Below, one piece after another: positions 32,030-45,600 of a DNA stretch of 64,000 nt (its first letter is position 1; every line of letters starts with the position of its first letter). The stretch comes from Hypholoma sublateritium FD-334 SS-4 (taxonomy: Eukaryota > Basidiomycota > Agaricomycetes > Agaricales > Strophariaceae): positions 71,979 through 135,978 of the forward strand of contig KN817520.1 of the NCBI GenBank assembly GCA_000827495.1, read 5' to 3'. The notes below the pieces were generated by a model. That model saw only the letters and a program-made list of their open reading frames with translations. It was not told the DNA's origin and ran no database searches. A program made the translations under genes and the position numbers.

Positions 32030-34833
32030 ATGGCGGAGCGGACCTCTTTTGCAGAGGGCGAGGCGCCTGCTCTTCCTACCCACCCTCCTTTTCCTGCCGA
32101 AGATGAGACTTCCTCCTTCATTTCACCGCGTGCACCCTACCTGGCCCAAGCAAATCCGGGTATGACCGAATCTCCACGAGACTCCTTCATGCATGCCACC
32201 CCAAATGATTCCGGAATGCTCTTGGCCAGCAAAGAAGAAGAAAACACTGAGGAAGATCCAATCCCAAAGAAACCTGCAGCATCTGCAGCTAAACGTCGGA
32301 CGCGGCTTTTCGCAGTCCTTGCGCTACTTGTTTTGATTATAGTAGCACTTGCGGTCATCTTGCCGATCGTGTTCACCGTCATCAAGCCCAAGGATCGCAA
32401 ATCTGCTTTGACACAGTCATCAAGCTCTTCACAGAACCCAGCTGCAACCGCCGCACCCACTTCTAGCGGTGGCGGTAGCGGCACATCTCCAAAGTCTGCA
32501 GCAACAATTACAGGAGGTGATGGGTCGACAGTTACAGCGAGCGATGGATCTACCTTCACCTATAGCAATAGCTTTGGGGGAATCTGTGAGTCTTCGCGAC
32601 TTTGCCCGCTCATTCTGCGGATGGTCGGTGCTCCCGACTGTTAGACACACTGGCAGCAACTGCGCATAGGTCGGAAATCTATTTTTAGATTGAAAACGCC
32701 ACCTCCATGCTAGTCCTTTTTACACTTGAAGCCAGAGTATGTTGTATTCGATACTGATCTGAAGCTTGCTAGGGTACTCTGATCCAAACGACCCATACAA
32801 CAATAACGCCTTCCCTAACTCATGGACTCCTCCTTTGAACCAGAGCTGGGATTATGCGAACGACCGTATATATGGGTATACATATTTTTGCTCAATCTCC
32901 GCAAGCGACTCCATTCGCTAACTTGCTCGGTAATAGGGTGAACCTCGGCGGGTGGTTTGTGCTGGAGCCATTTATCAGTCCAGCCCTCTTTCAAAAATAT
33001 CCTGGAACTGTCGATGAATGGACCCTCAGCACACAAATGGCAGCAGATACCAGTCCTGGAGGGGGTTTGAGCCAGATCGAAACTCATTACCAGACTTTCA
33101 TTGTTAGTCAGGATCTCTCTCCAATTCGACAATTATTAACTGCGGATTTTTGCTTCCAGACTGAGGAAGATTTTGCCCAGATCGCAGGTGCGGGCCTCAA
33201 CTGGGTTAGGATCCCCATTCCGTTCTGGGCCATCGATACATGGGGAGATGAACCTTTCCTGGCCAAGACATCTTGGAAGTTAGTCATTTACTAGAGTGCC
33301 ACTTTGCTTCGCTCATTTCATTTTCAGATACATTGTACAAGCCTTTCAATGGGCCAGAAAGTACGGTTTACGCATCAACCTTGACTTACATACCATCCCA
33401 GGATCGCAAAACGGTGAGCTCACGGTCACCAGAAACCCGCTTTAAACTTATGCCATGATCTCAATGAAGGGTTCAATCACTCGGGAAAGGACGGTCAAGT
33501 TGATTTCATGGTGGGGGTTATGGGAATGGCCAACGCTCAACGCGCTATGAACTACATCCGTATTATCGCTGAATTTATCTCGGAACCAGAATGGAGAGAT
33601 GTCGTTCCTATGTTTGGGATTATGAACGAGGCACTTATCAAAACCATCGGAGACGCGCAACTACGTGGATTGTATGTTTCTGCTCGCAGTGTGTTTTTTG
33701 TTATGCGCGCTGACGTGAAATACCTAGTTATTTAGAAGTCTACGATATGATTCGTGGTATCGCTGGCATTGGCGAAGGAAACGGCCCATTCATCAGTATC
33801 CATGATGGATTCGAGAGCCTTCCCCAGTGGGCAGGCTTCCTGTCTGGATCGGATCGTATTGCTCTAGATACGCATCCGTACTTCGCTTTTGATGGTTCAA
33901 CCGCCTTGGCTCCCATCGACACCGGAACAGGTCCTGGTGCAGGTGGTACATGGCCACAAATGGCTTGCAATCGATGGGAGGCTGAAATGAATACAAGGTA
34001 CGTCATTGAGTACACGAGGGCGCATCGATAACATAATCTAAGTACTGCTCAGCCGTCCCGCCTTTGGAGTCACTTATGCCGGAGAATTTAGCAATGGTTT
34101 CAACGATTGTGGGCTATTTTTGGAGGGCGTCGGCGGGGTGCCCACTTATGGCGGTGATTGCAGTATTTGGCAAGACTCGTCCAATTGGACTGCTGGAACG
34201 AAAGCCGGTATTCAAGCATTCTCAGAGGCGTCTATGGATGCACTCAGAGATTGGTTCTTCTGGACATGGAAAGTAAGTAAATCAATTTATCTTTCTGCTC
34301 ACGGAGTCATACTGAACTTCTCAAAGATTGGTAATTCGTCAGCTGGCATCGTCGAATCGCCTCTCTGGTCGTATCAACTGGGGATCCAGCAGGGCTGGAT
34401 GCCACTCGACCCGCGAGTCGCGATTGGTAGTTGTGGGCCTTCGTCCGGGCCGGTTTGGGACGGCACATTTGAGTCTTGGATGACTGGTGGGGCAGATGCG
34501 GGAACCATCGTCAGTTCCCAAACGGCGCTGTATCCGTGGCCTCCTACCGACCTCCAAGGCACTGATGTGTCCATTCTGCCGTATTATACCTCCACAGGCT
34601 CAATCGCCACTCTTCCGGCGCCGACATTCACTGATACAAGTGGAAAAGCTATCAACTCTGGCGATGATGGTTGGTTTAACGTGAACGACAATGCTCCTGG
34701 ACCAACGCCGATTCCGGGATGCGCCTATCCAGACCCTTGGAATGCAGTCGATGTGCCTGTGCCTACCGGATGTTCTGGGGGAGCCAATGCCGCGGTGCCT
34801 GCCATAATCACACCTCCGCCGAGTCGAAGGTAA
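32030..34833 (+). CDS. GH5 exo-beta-1,3-glucanase, membrane-anchored
   Basis: Hydrolyses beta-1,3-glucan, probably during cell wall remodelling. ATG 32030 (ACCATGG context) opens MAERTSFAEGEAPALPTHPP, a cytosolic tail of about 90 residues. KRRTR and the helix LFAVLALLVLIIVALAVILP then predict a type II membrane protein. A Ser/Gly/Thr linker leads into the GH5 domain: GVNLGGWFVLEPFISPALFQ, GLNWVRIPIPFWAID, GLRINLDLHTIPGSQNG, FNHSGKDGQVDF, then VVPMFGIMNEALI (acid/base Glu in the NE pair), DTHPYFAF, and VTYAGEFSNGFNDCG (nucleophile Glu), followed by FWTWK. About eight short introns are present. The end is AAVPAIITPPPSRR. Subfamily 9 (fungal EXG-like) is the best match. Confidence 0.92.
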
Positions 34834-37800
34834 TACTTACCGGAGTCCAACGCGAGGCTAAAGCACTCAGGCTCCCTTGTATTGTAATTTCTCGTAAGTC
34901 GCCCTGGACATGACCCATCTTATCATTAATCCCGCGCGTGCACAAATGAACAATTATTGCTGCGGCATCAGAGACATCCTTATGTATTCTGTAGATAAAA
35001 TGTTGTCGCGAACTAGTATCTTACTACGTACTTGACTTTCTCGTACAGTACTTATATAGGACAAGGACAATATGTACACTTATAAAATAGCAGATGCTGC
35101 CAGTGCGTATTCAAATGCCCCTCAGGTGATACGTTCTGTACTACCAAGCCATATGAGTTTTCTTGATACTTAAATAGTGACGTTGGGAAAGTTCCAGGCT
35201 CTGAGCTAATCACCACATGCGGCAGCCAAGGGTGATTTATGTTATTCCGCGATTTGCGCCACGAATTCATGTCTTCCCTGCCTTTCTCATTGTCTTGATA
35301 TGGTAACAAATAGGAACCAGCGGGATAAGGCACACCATGAGGCAGCTTGAGATACAAAGCTATTTTCAAGCTCATCATTTAGTTTACTTAATGAACTGCG
35401 CGGGCGCCTTCCGTGTGTAGAACGGCGATGGGCGCCCCATAAACTGGCATATTACTCACTCTCCAGGGAAATTTTCCGGCGCCTATGTATGCTACTATTC
35501 AGCTGTGCGACTCTACTCTCCGAAATTGTCAGAGCGTTACAGCTTAGTTCTGATCGTGTTCCACCGTGCGGTGCTTTTAAATTTTAAAAATTAAATGCAT
35601 AGTGGATCTATTAATAGACGTGCCAAATACGTATTCAGCCTCAAGGGAATGCTATGCCAATCCTGCAACGGAAACGACAGGAAACGACTCAACGCTGGGT
35701 GAGAGCTGGTGGGAACGGAGGAGCGGAAATATTCAACGAATAACATCTATTCCGGGATGAGCCTGATCCAGACCACAATGGTCGCAGATAGTCGTGGCCT
35801 ACGGAATACCTCTGCGGGGTAATTTTCTGGCCAAAAGGCGGTGATCATGAATGCAGAGAACCTTTCAAACTGAATACTACTTAGTGGGTATACCAGTCTA
35901 TTAATTGCTCGAACGCTGGTAGCGCCGCCTAATATACCTACGTGGATCGTCGCGGGATAGCTTAGACGCACTGTGTATTCCATATTACTCCGTTCCACTC
36001 ACACACTGACATCCCCCAAAGCGAAGCGATGTAGGTAAATCTGTGATTTTCCAAATCATGTTCTCAAAAGCACTTCTTTGACTATGTTCTCGGGGCTTAC
36101 CACATCGACTGTATAGTTTTCGTATCAGTGACACCACAGCGCTTATCTGCCAGAGAGGAAGCACACATAGTTACTAACAAAAGATGCTTCCGGCGTCACC
36201 AGATATCAAATAGAGTCGAAATAGCGCACCACCCAAGCTAGAATAACAAGATAGGACTTAATTCGCCAGAAGGAGTGTTAGTACGTATTGTATTGGTCAT
36301 AACAAGTACTGACTTCTGCGCCAATCTGCTGTAAAAAGTTTCCGGAATGGATTTCATTGTGTTGGCGTTTCTTCTCTTTCAATATGCTTGTGTAAGTATA
36401 GGCGCGATAAGTAGTTCGTAAAATTGTACTCTTACCTATTTCTCCGATGTACTATACTGGTGGGAAGCGAGGCTGTTGCAAGATCGCATGAGTATCGGAG
36501 AAAGTTGGCAACCTTGGGGCTTGTGATGTTATCAGAGTCTGGGTCTGGGACTCTGAGTGTCTGTGAGTAGCTATAATGCTCTGGGAGAGCAGCAGTATTT
36601 ATATCATCAGAATCAAGTTCACTTACTAGCGTGGTACAGTGGCTGGGTAATATAATACGAGTGGTATGCATTAGATATCAGAGTAAGCAGATGAAGGTGT
36701 AGACAAGAACTCCAGAGGAAGGTCTTGATTCCCTTCCGACATCAACGTGCGAACCTCACTACTCCATATGTAACGCATCCTCGCTAAAGATGGCCCTACA
36801 GACCGGCATTGGCAACTCGTTATTGGCGGCGCTCGCCGCGTTTCTGTTCGCCTCCAATGGACTACAATATCGGTAACCTTGCGTCGTGGAGGGGGGAGCA
36901 GATTTCCGTCGGAATTTCGAACGCTGCAGCGCGTATGTCGGGCGTGCTGAAAGCACATCTACCGACATGCATGCTCAACGCATGGCTCGAGCGACATCGC
37001 CCGGGACCGTCAATCAGATCACGCGGGAGAGGGCTTCAAATGGACATCTAAAAAAGGAACATGTGCGCAATTAGAGGTCTTGTAATTATCATAGCATCGG
37101 GGCAAAGCAGAAGTCCCCGATATTCACACAGTCTAGCCCCGGCTTCATTCGGCAATGACATCCTGTTCATGGGTCAGGGTTCGGGATCACGATACGCGCC
37201 ATGAGGCGCGTTTGAAGGCGGCGCAGCCACGCTCTTTGATGCTGTGTTCCGTGAGGCGCGCGGCGCCTCTTCCGCCGCCCGGAGCGCCACACGGACAGCG
37301 CCTCGTCGATCGTGTTTGCGTTAGCCGCTGGATGACGTCGATGCCTAGCTAATCTTTGCGGAGGACTTTCTGAACCGAGACGCAACCGCGCCTCAGAGCG
37401 ACTAATTTTTCTGCACTGCGTTGTGGGGAGAAAACAGGCGATAACACCCGGTGACCCGTCGCGTATGCCATTCTACCCTTGCCTAATCGCGTCGTTCGAC
37501 CGTTGAAAAAAAATTCGGACTTCCCCGTTTGCTGAACGGCTATGCACATCTACTAATGACAATAGTTTGATAGATGTGTAGCGCTAATCCATTGATTTTA
37601 TGTCAAGCCGTTCCGGGCCCCAGCGGTTGAAGCCATGGTTTTCTCACCCGGAGAACGATGGGAAAACGGCTCGATGGCAACTTTTCTTCAATACGAAAAT
37701 CATCCAACAGTTTGTTCGGGGGCTAAAGATGACTGATTATCACTCACATAGATGTACCCGAAACCAGAGAAGTTATTCGAATTTCTCGAGCTGTCTCTTA

Positions 37801-39456
37801 AGAGAGATTGGCGCCTGCGGTAGAGTTATCACTTTCGTCAGACCGTGTTCAACGGTACGAAGCTTTCAAATCTCAGTCTTTTGGTTGTGACAGGTCCACA
37901 GGTATGCGGTGGTCCTGGATACTCACAATAGATACGAACTCCCGCCGTCTGTGGGCTGTCGTCGAAGTGGGGACAGATGGAAACTGTCTCTCACTTTCAA
38001 AACCAGAAACAATCAAAGCGAAGCACGATGTTCCATTTTTCTGGAATTATCTCCTCTCCGTACTCTCACCAACCTATTTTTGCTATTCCACCTAGCAGAG
38101 CCTCGAATATACGGACGACCTGGCGAGTCTCTTCAAATTATACCCATCAATCCTTTCTCAATTCTCCTATTGCCTCAGCTATAGGAGACGGAATTTGCGA
38201 CTGCGGCCGCGCGAATGTGATAGACGACCTGGTCGACTCGGAACCATATGGCCTGCCTGCAACGTCGGGCTCGCCGACCGACCTACTAGCTGCGCCGAGT
38301 CCGGGTCCGCGACCATGACCCCCGCCAGCTCCCGCCCAGGCGCCTTCCAGCAAGCCGCCATCTTGTGACCACAGAATTGGAGCTTGGAGCTTGACTTCCC
38401 ATCGAGCTTTCGCATCCCGGCTTCCACCATTGCGCGTGTTCATACCACTCTTTTTCTCCACCGCTACAGACTCAATATTCTTTCCGCCCTGTTATTTGGC
38501 ATTTTTTCTCGACTACTGCTAGCCACTCTCCGGGACAAGTGTCCGAAGCGGGAACAGACTTCTGATCTTTCTCCACCTACGTACAAGGACCTGGCTCGGC
38601 GCGTACCTTCCTGAGGTCACTGGCACAAAATCCCGGGAAAAACTTGGGAAAAACAGTGCCTATCCAATACATTTACCGTGCTTGTTGAAGCCTTTGGAGT
38701 CCCTCCTGTTTGACTAGTGTACAGGATACATGCTCACGTTATGGATATACGCGTGTTTCAACTCTTATTTGGACGTTTACCCAAAATGACAGTATTCTGG
38801 GTGAAGGGTAAAAAAAAGACAGAAAATAGCCGCCGGTCCGTTGATGTTGACCGTAATGTGCGAACTTTGTAAATTGGACGTGACCGTGGAGAATTTAGCT
38901 AGGTTTGGGTACGGGAAGCACACATCGCCGGGTGGCGGTGTCCTGAGAGTTTTCAATCGAGATCATCAGCAGAGGCAGATCTCTGAACTTGACCGCTACT
39001 TGACATTTCCAGGATTGATTAGAGCAAAGCCAAACGCCGCATCTCACATTCCAGATGTTTCCCTCGATTCAAGGACATTATTCAAGCTGTTATTGCTGTG
39101 GAACAGGTTGCTAAAGCACCGAATTGGGGGTGTACGAAGCAAGGTACAGGTGCAGTGAAACGATGGCCCGCCCTGTGCCGAGAGGCGCTACACGGACATT
39201 CCAAAGCGATCAGGCCGAGGGAACCAAGAATACGGCGTGTGTTATTCTAGCTCTCGTTAGATCTGGACAGCCTTTACTCCTATGGGTTAGCTACAATGAA
39301 CTTAACGAGATCGCAGCCCTGATTGGATGGGTTCCGAACACTGTTTATAGCACTGTGACGGAGATCTACCCTACCGTTCTCGAGGTGGCCTCCGAAGGTA
39401 TAAATCAAAAGGATCCGTTGATCCTTTTCCTTGTGTTTTCAGAGGACCTGCCCCCC
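34834..39456. other. Gene-poor region of about 4.6 kb
   Basis: No gene is recognised. Frames at 37600-38320 and the GC-rich island at 38147-38460 lack domains. The frame just upstream of the TEA gene (39124-39456) is open but looks non-coding. Confidence 0.4.
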
Positions 39457-41140
39457 ATGTCATCATCCTGCAGTGTAGAGTCTTCTCCCGAATCAAAGTC
39501 TCCATCGACGCGCCATTCCACAGTCGACTCCTTCAAGGCTCCTCCTCTTCAGCTTCAGAACCCACGCACACATGATGTGTTCCAGTCTATTGTTAAAGGA
39601 CGCAAGAGTTGGAAAACTCTCAGAGGCGGTGAAGTCGTCTGGCCCCCTGAACTGGAGGCGGCGCTTATTGAAGGTGTGAAGTGACCGCGTCACATACTGC
39701 TTGCAGTCGCTCACGTCGAGCTCAAACTCAACAGGCCTTGAGAATTACCAGCCCGATGATTCAAGAGAGACGCGCCTCCTTGGCCGCTTCCCTATGAGGA
39801 ATCGCTTTATCTCAGACTGGATTTTTGAGAAGACGGGCAAACGACGCACTGCCAAGCAAGTTGGGAGTCGCCTGCAACAGCTCAGAGATACATGCGGTGG
39901 AAAGCGCCGTGAGTTGGCCCTTCATATAACAACCTCTGATGTATTCTAACCATGTGTATCCCCAATCGCAATAGTGCTCAACCTTCTCTCCCCCACTCGT
40001 CGCCCATGCCGTACCCCTTCGCTGTCACCCGAGTATCAGCACAAGGATGGTCATATGGCTTTTCCTCCGCCGTTGAGATATGATTCTGAAACGTCAAGCG
40101 ACTCTTCAGCTAGCGCGCCGGCTACCCCGACCGAAGCACACGCTACCTTGCAGAACCTTCTGTACCGGGGAGTCGAGCCTCGAATTGAAGAGACTCCAAA
40201 CACTATCGTGTATATCGATTTACTCCCGGAGGATTTCCATGCCGGGGATACCTTGACATCATCGTGGACATATACCAGCCAAGCAACCGAAGAAGAGCGA
40301 TCGTGGACTGAACGCGGCTACAAGGTCGTCAAGCCCTCGAAGGAGCCACGCCACTTACGCGCCATTGACCCCACTGTCACTCTGCTCTCCAACACAGCAA
40401 CGTCGGCGCAGTCGTACTTCACAGTCCACACCGACGATGGCATCGTGTTCTCAGAGGCAACGACCCTGGAGCCCATGGGGTCTACATCTGATGGACACCT
40501 TCTCTACAAGACTTCCCTGGTCCCGAGCTTCTGGAATACTATCGCACAGAGTTCTGGTAAGTTATCGCAGCCCTAAATATGGCTTATGCATGATTGACGG
40601 TGGCGCAGATGCGTCCCAATATATCATCATCCAGCGGGTGGTTCAAGATTCTGCCTCATCGTCTTCATCATCGTCAACAATATTCTCAGCCATGTACAGG
40701 TTCAACTACCTCTGCCTGTCGTCACAGCAGATCGACACTACATTCTCGGCTGCCCCCAACATGGTGCACACCGATCACTCAATGCAGCTGCACCAGCACC
40801 AGAAGCAGGACTTCTCGTTCGACACCATGCTTCAAATGACCGACGATGGCTTCGGGCTGGACATGATGGCTTTCAACTCCAAAACTCCCCAGGCTCCTTT
40901 CTACGACCTCACATACATGAGGACAGACTGGAGTAACTCCTCTCCGGCAGACTCCGCTTACGCCAGCCCAATTGACTGTAGCAGGCCAATGCCCGGGGTT
41001 ATGAACGGCGGGGAACAACTTCTATCGACTTCCCCTTACAATATGGAGGATGTACCAAACTATGTGCGTTTTCTTTATCGCCTTTCTATTCGCCGCCACA
41101 CATGAACCTAATATTGTCGCTTCTTCATCAGGCTCTATGA
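39457..41140 (+). CDS. TEA/ATTS domain transcription factor (AbaA/TEC1/TEAD family)
   Basis: A sequence-specific nuclear regulator; family members bind CATTCC/CATTCY elements and control development (AbaA conidiation, TEC1 filamentation). ATG 39457 begins MSSSCSVESSPESKSPSTRH. The TEA domain follows: KTLRGGEVVWPPELEAALIE, GLENYQPDDSRET, then LLGRFPMRNRFISDWIFEKT, then GKRRTAKQVGSRLQQLRDTC. It spans the first two introns (39674-39734, 39909-39974). Downstream come a Ser/Pro region, a folded segment NTIVYIDLLPEDFHAGDTLT and HLRAIDPTVTLLS consistent with the co-factor-binding part, and a Gln/His-rich tail HQHQKQDF. An intron at 40557-40608 is clear; a last intron 41064-41131 gives the short end NYAL and TGA 41138-41140. 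Reading through would give a slightly different tail. Confidence 0.9.
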
Positions 41141-41746
41141 ATATCCAGCTGTGTAAAAAAAACCCCTCTGTTGTAATCTGTGCCCCTTATCTTTATAACT
41201 TTCGTTATTCTCATTTCATGCTCAATCTACCCAATGTTTGTACATTTATCCATCCCATCATTCAGCTAATTCATCTTACGTCGACTTCTTCGCTTTACCC
41301 ATATATAATCCTCGTCAATATCCTGCTAGCATCGCCGTTTTTATTTCATGTTCTTTAACAATATGCATCCGGACGTTTCTGACCATCATAGCTCTCGTCC
41401 ATAGTTATCATCCACTGCTCATCATCTACATCGCTGTTTGCCTTCGCTCCTATACCCATTTTCGTTCACTTTACTTATCTCTTTCCGATTCTCAGCCTCG
41501 TACTCCACTTTCGTTCGCTCCATTCTTTCCTGAGAGAATTGCTAGTCCAAAAGAAACGGGTAGTTGTAAAAATGTATGTATACTGTGCACATGTACTCTA
41601 CGGGCGCCAAAATAGAAGCAAGCGCTATCATCTATATCCGCGAACAGTTGGGCCCAATTATCTATTTGTCAATTCAAATGAATTTGGAACTCCACATCGC
41701 CTCACTCTGCCTGGCTTCATCGGTTCCGGCCCCATATATCCTCGCG
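41141..41746. other. Convergent 3' spacer
   Basis: C/T-rich 3' region of the TEA gene and the 3' side of the orphan gene. No coding support. Confidence 0.45.
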
Positions 41747-42331
41747 CTAACTAGAAACGGCAACGGAATCAGTTGCGCTCAAAGCTGCAGGGTCCGAACA
41801 TGTCGACGTCAGCGCCCACTCACCGGTCTTCAAGCACGAGATTATTTGGATCCGCGTCGTGAGGTCCTTCGTCAGAAGCGTCGCGTCTGTGAACTGGTTG
41901 AGCCCGCGCGTGATGCCGCGCGCAACAGCGTCCTTGCGTGTCTGGCCGGCGGCCCGCGTGTGCGCCTGGACGAGTGCGTCGACCCAGGTGCGCATCGCCA
42001 TGCCCGACGCCATGCCTTCCCAGTTGCTGAGCTCGAGGATCATATTCGTAATGCCGCCAACGATGACCGCGACTTCGCCCTCGGCTTGGCCGAACGATTC
42101 GAACCCAGGCTTCTTGGTTTCGGGGAAGTGCTTCTGGACCACGGCGAGCAGCGCGCCGTAGGACACCCCATCGCCCGCCTGTCCCCCGCCTGTGCCACCA
42201 ACAGCCCACGTCTTGGTGCTGTCTATCAGGCTGTAGATATCCGGGCGCAGTGCGGGCGACAGGACCTTCTTGGCGTCTGCGTTTGTTCCGGACACTCCTT
42301 GTGTGAGCTGATTGGCGAAATTACGAAACAT
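41747..42331 (-). CDS. Hypothetical protein, 194 residues, conserved-looking
   Basis: Not recognised. A single clean reading frame opens MFRNFANQLTQGVSGTNADA. It is alanine- and glycine-rich with predicted helices: DIYSLIDSTKTWAV, GGQAGDGVSYGALLAVVQKH, AVIVGGITNMILELSNWEGM, AMRTWVDALVQAHTRAAGQT and ITRGLNQFTDATLLTKDL. High GC at third positions compared with the flanks supports real coding. There is no signal peptide and no clear transmembrane helix. A GTGAGT and CTGCAG pair near the 3' end would define a 39-nt intron that keeps the frame; this is shorter than the others here, so I leave it unspliced. It could belong to an Agaricomycete-specific family. Confidence 0.6.
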   Translation of the reverse strand: MFRNFANQLTQGVSGTNADAKKVLSPALRPDIYSLIDSTKTWAVGGTGGGQAGDGVSYGALLAVVQKHFPETKKPGFESFGQAEGEVAVIVGGITNMILELSNWEGMASGMAMRTWVDALVQAHTRAAGQTRKDAVARGITRGLNQFTDATLLTKDLTTRIQIISCLKTGEWALTSTCSDPAALSATDSVAVSS

Positions 42332-42630
42332 CTTTATCTCTCAATAATAGTTGGGGTGGTGGTGGTTGGAGAACTAGAGGCAAGCGTCGCTGTTCGGGTT
42401 CCCACTCGTCGTCGGTAGTACTTGGGTCATACCGAGTCATTATGATCAGCACATGTTGTCCTCGAGGCAGCCGCATTTCAGGCGCTCACTCGCTCATGCA
42501 CGCTGTGAACAATGATTTGAATCCCAGTTTCAACAGGCGACATAAAACGTATACATATAACTGATGTTTAGATCATTGTCAAAACCACAGATACATGAAT
42601 CACGAAGTTCGGGCGCTACAGAATACCAAC

Positions 42631-45600
42631 TTATGCAATAGTAAAAGAAGAGGAAGTCCCAGTAAACGCCGAAATCGACCCTATGAGTGGTTTAGAATCA
42701 CCGAAATAGCGCAGGCGGTACGTTCCAGCTAATCATGGGTGCGAAAGTCAACAGTTAGCGCCTGACTAATGTGAGAGAGCACGAAAGGCTCGGACTTACC
42801 AGGTGTGCCACTTTCGATAGTCCTAGGATGGTAGGTGTGAGCACGAAACAATAGTTACTGTATCATGGGGGGCTCACCAGGATATATTTACTGAGCTAGT
42901 CCCCAGGATCTGTTGGGTCGGGTGGTCAGAATATATGTATAGCGCAAGGCTCGCGTCGCCATTACGTACCGTGCTGACTCTTGTCCAGTTATAGACCGTT
43001 GAGGGGTGCGAGTCCGTCCGCACAACCGTCCATTGCCCAGAAATCAATTGATCAACTGTAAGGAAAGTTCCTTCCAAGCGAAGGTTGTTCTATATGAGGA
43101 TCAAAGACATAATAATCAATTAAGGGATCCCTTTGTGAATTTTTCGAATCAGAGACACGCACTCGGGGATCTGCACCCACGAACTGGGCCGAGACTGTGT
43201 TTCCAGCCTGGTATGCAGTGTTCGTATTCACGTCCGTCAGAACCTGCCCAAAGCTTTTCCCTATCGGCGCAGCATCAAATACCACGGCAGTCTATTCGCA
43301 GAGTGCCCGTGAAATCGGGAAATGCACACATGAAAACGCTATCAGGGCTTACCTGGAGTGAGATAGCCTTGGAAGTCTGCTCTGGCGGGGGAGGATCGGA
43401 TGCCGGTGTGCCCGTCGCTGTGTCGGCTAGGAATGGCACTAAGCTAGAGTACTTGTCGATGTACGCTTCAAGAGTGACTGTGTCCCAGAAGGAGATGTAG
43501 TATCAGTACGCCGAAAAATCTATTCTGCTGCGCCAGCAAAGCGGCCAAGAGTAAGACTCGGGGGACATATGCCAACGTCGTTCCAGACAGACATCCGCGT
43601 CGCTCGACGTCTAAATTAAATCTGAATGCAGGTTCAAGACGCGAATGAGGTCCGGTAGGTGCATCCCACAAGGCCCATGTGTAAGCGGGCGAGCAGCGAT
43701 CTGCCCTAAATTAAGTGCCACAGAAGGCCAGGAGATAGCCGAAGCAGAAGTATCACGACAGAACTTACATGGACCAAAAATGGTGCTGGCGCCTTCATAC
43801 CGTTGGACACCGTACTCCTCGCGTGTCGCGACGTAGTGCGCGTACACATTAGCAGGACCCGCGACCACGACATAGGCGTCCGTTCCGAGGACGCCACTGG
43901 AGATTAACTTGGCCCGTACCGCTTGTCTGTGCAATAGAATACAAAAATATCACGGCGATTAGGCATTTCGTGAGAGTCCGAGAACGAACAGCCGAGAGAG
44001 GTATGCACACAGCGCGGAAAAGAAGAGAGATGACGGCCGATGATAAGTGCAACAACCATGATTGAATCGAAAAGATATGAGAGAATCATGTTAGAATTGG
44101 ACTAGATACGTCAGATAAATGCAGTACGAACCGAATACGCCTTCCGGACATGGTAGTGAGTTCGCCTGTAGCAAGAATAGACAACCATGTCATGAGCACC
44201 GGTGCAGTCAATCCTGCGCAATGAACAGACCTGGTACTATCAATATCACTGTTGGATAGGAACGTAAGCAGATAATTTAGTCAGCTATCAGGTTCTTTTG
44301 GCGCGGATCCCCAAATGAGTTCAAGTGAAAAGCCACAAACGCCTTCGGAATTGAACAACGTACAACTCCGCGGCGGAAAATGTACAAGCAGAAAGGGCAA
44401 TCAAACCACTCATAGAAGCGAGGCAAAATTTTGACGTACCAAAATTGCCAATACGGAACATCTGGATGTCGACGCTATTGGGAGCCCATTCGTATGGTAT
44501 GTGCGCAAAACCCTAGCGAGAACAAGGATTATCAGGATTATCGTTGAGCAGGGTGCCCATAAGATGGGAGAAGCCCAGAGCGTCGGGTGACTTACCGTAT
44601 TGAGTAAAATGGGTTTGGCACCCTGGCATGCTATTTGTGCTGCAGTAGGTTGAGGTGTTATGGCGCCTGCGGATTCAGCGCAGAAAAAACAAAAATAGAG
44701 GTACCGTCAGACGTATAACGCCATTGCTCCCCCGAAAGGGAACTACCTTTGACAATTTCCCAGAACGGATTTCTACTCAGTATTGCGTAAATCGGCGGCC
44801 GGATGGTCAAGAAAAAAATGTAATGACACGTACTGCGGGGTAGAAGAGTTGTCCCCCTGGATGAAGTCAAATGCTCCGGGACCATCGCTGGATCGTCGGA
44901 AGGCGACGAGAAGCACAAATCGTCAGAATAGAAGCTATCCCATGCCGGGAGAGGTCTTACGTGGTTCCCCCAGCGAACGCAAAGCCTATTGTAAATAACG
45001 TGATTAGTATCAAAATAATCGTGTACATTTAACCATCTACAATCGATGTAATGCGATAAAGAGGTATAACTTACCCATGGCTGCTGGACATGTGGAGACG
45101 ATTGTACCATTGGGAAGCGTAAAAGTGTGATTCGCCCTACCAAGGGGAGCGTATTTTCAGAATCGAAGAGACGATCGCCGAGAGGCGCCAAAGAGGTCGA
45201 CATACATAGACATGTACGTGTGAACGCTCTTGACTGTGCCGTGAACTGGAGTCATTGGACCATTCATGACAGTTTGAGCACCCTCGAATTGCAGTTGGCC
45301 GATGATCCTGTTGGATTCGAAGTCGGAAATCTGGAAGCCAGGACCTCTGTAGGGCGTATGATGTGGCGTAGACGGGGAACATAAGATCATCATCCAGGAA
45401 TACCAACAAAGGGATAATTGCGGTCCTCACCGTCCATGACAATCTTCTACCGTTCCCCCACATGTGGAATGGTCAGCTTCGCAAGGGAGTCCATCGTACG
45501 GCTGGCCGGGACTTTCACAGAAAGCTCCGAGTCTAAGTTGGTTGTTACCGACATGTTAGGAGATATAAATGAATCTAAATTTTTATCGTACGTATTCGGA

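Noticed and set aside
38147..38461. GC-rich open frames on both strands
   Set aside because: No domain, no splice partners; probably composition-driven.
39124..39456. In-frame upstream extension of the TEA gene
   Set aside because: Sequence before MSSSCSVESS lacks family similarity and looks non-coding; the ATG at 39457 is a reasonable start.
41760..41800. 39-nt intron near the 3' end of the orphan gene
   Set aside because: Good GTGAGT and CTGCAG sites, but shorter than every other intron here (47 nt or more), and the frame is open without splicing.
42332..42630. Possible small gene between the orphan and the ceramidase 3' end
   Set aside because: Only short random frames; the ceramidase stop at 42631 fits the expected C-terminus.
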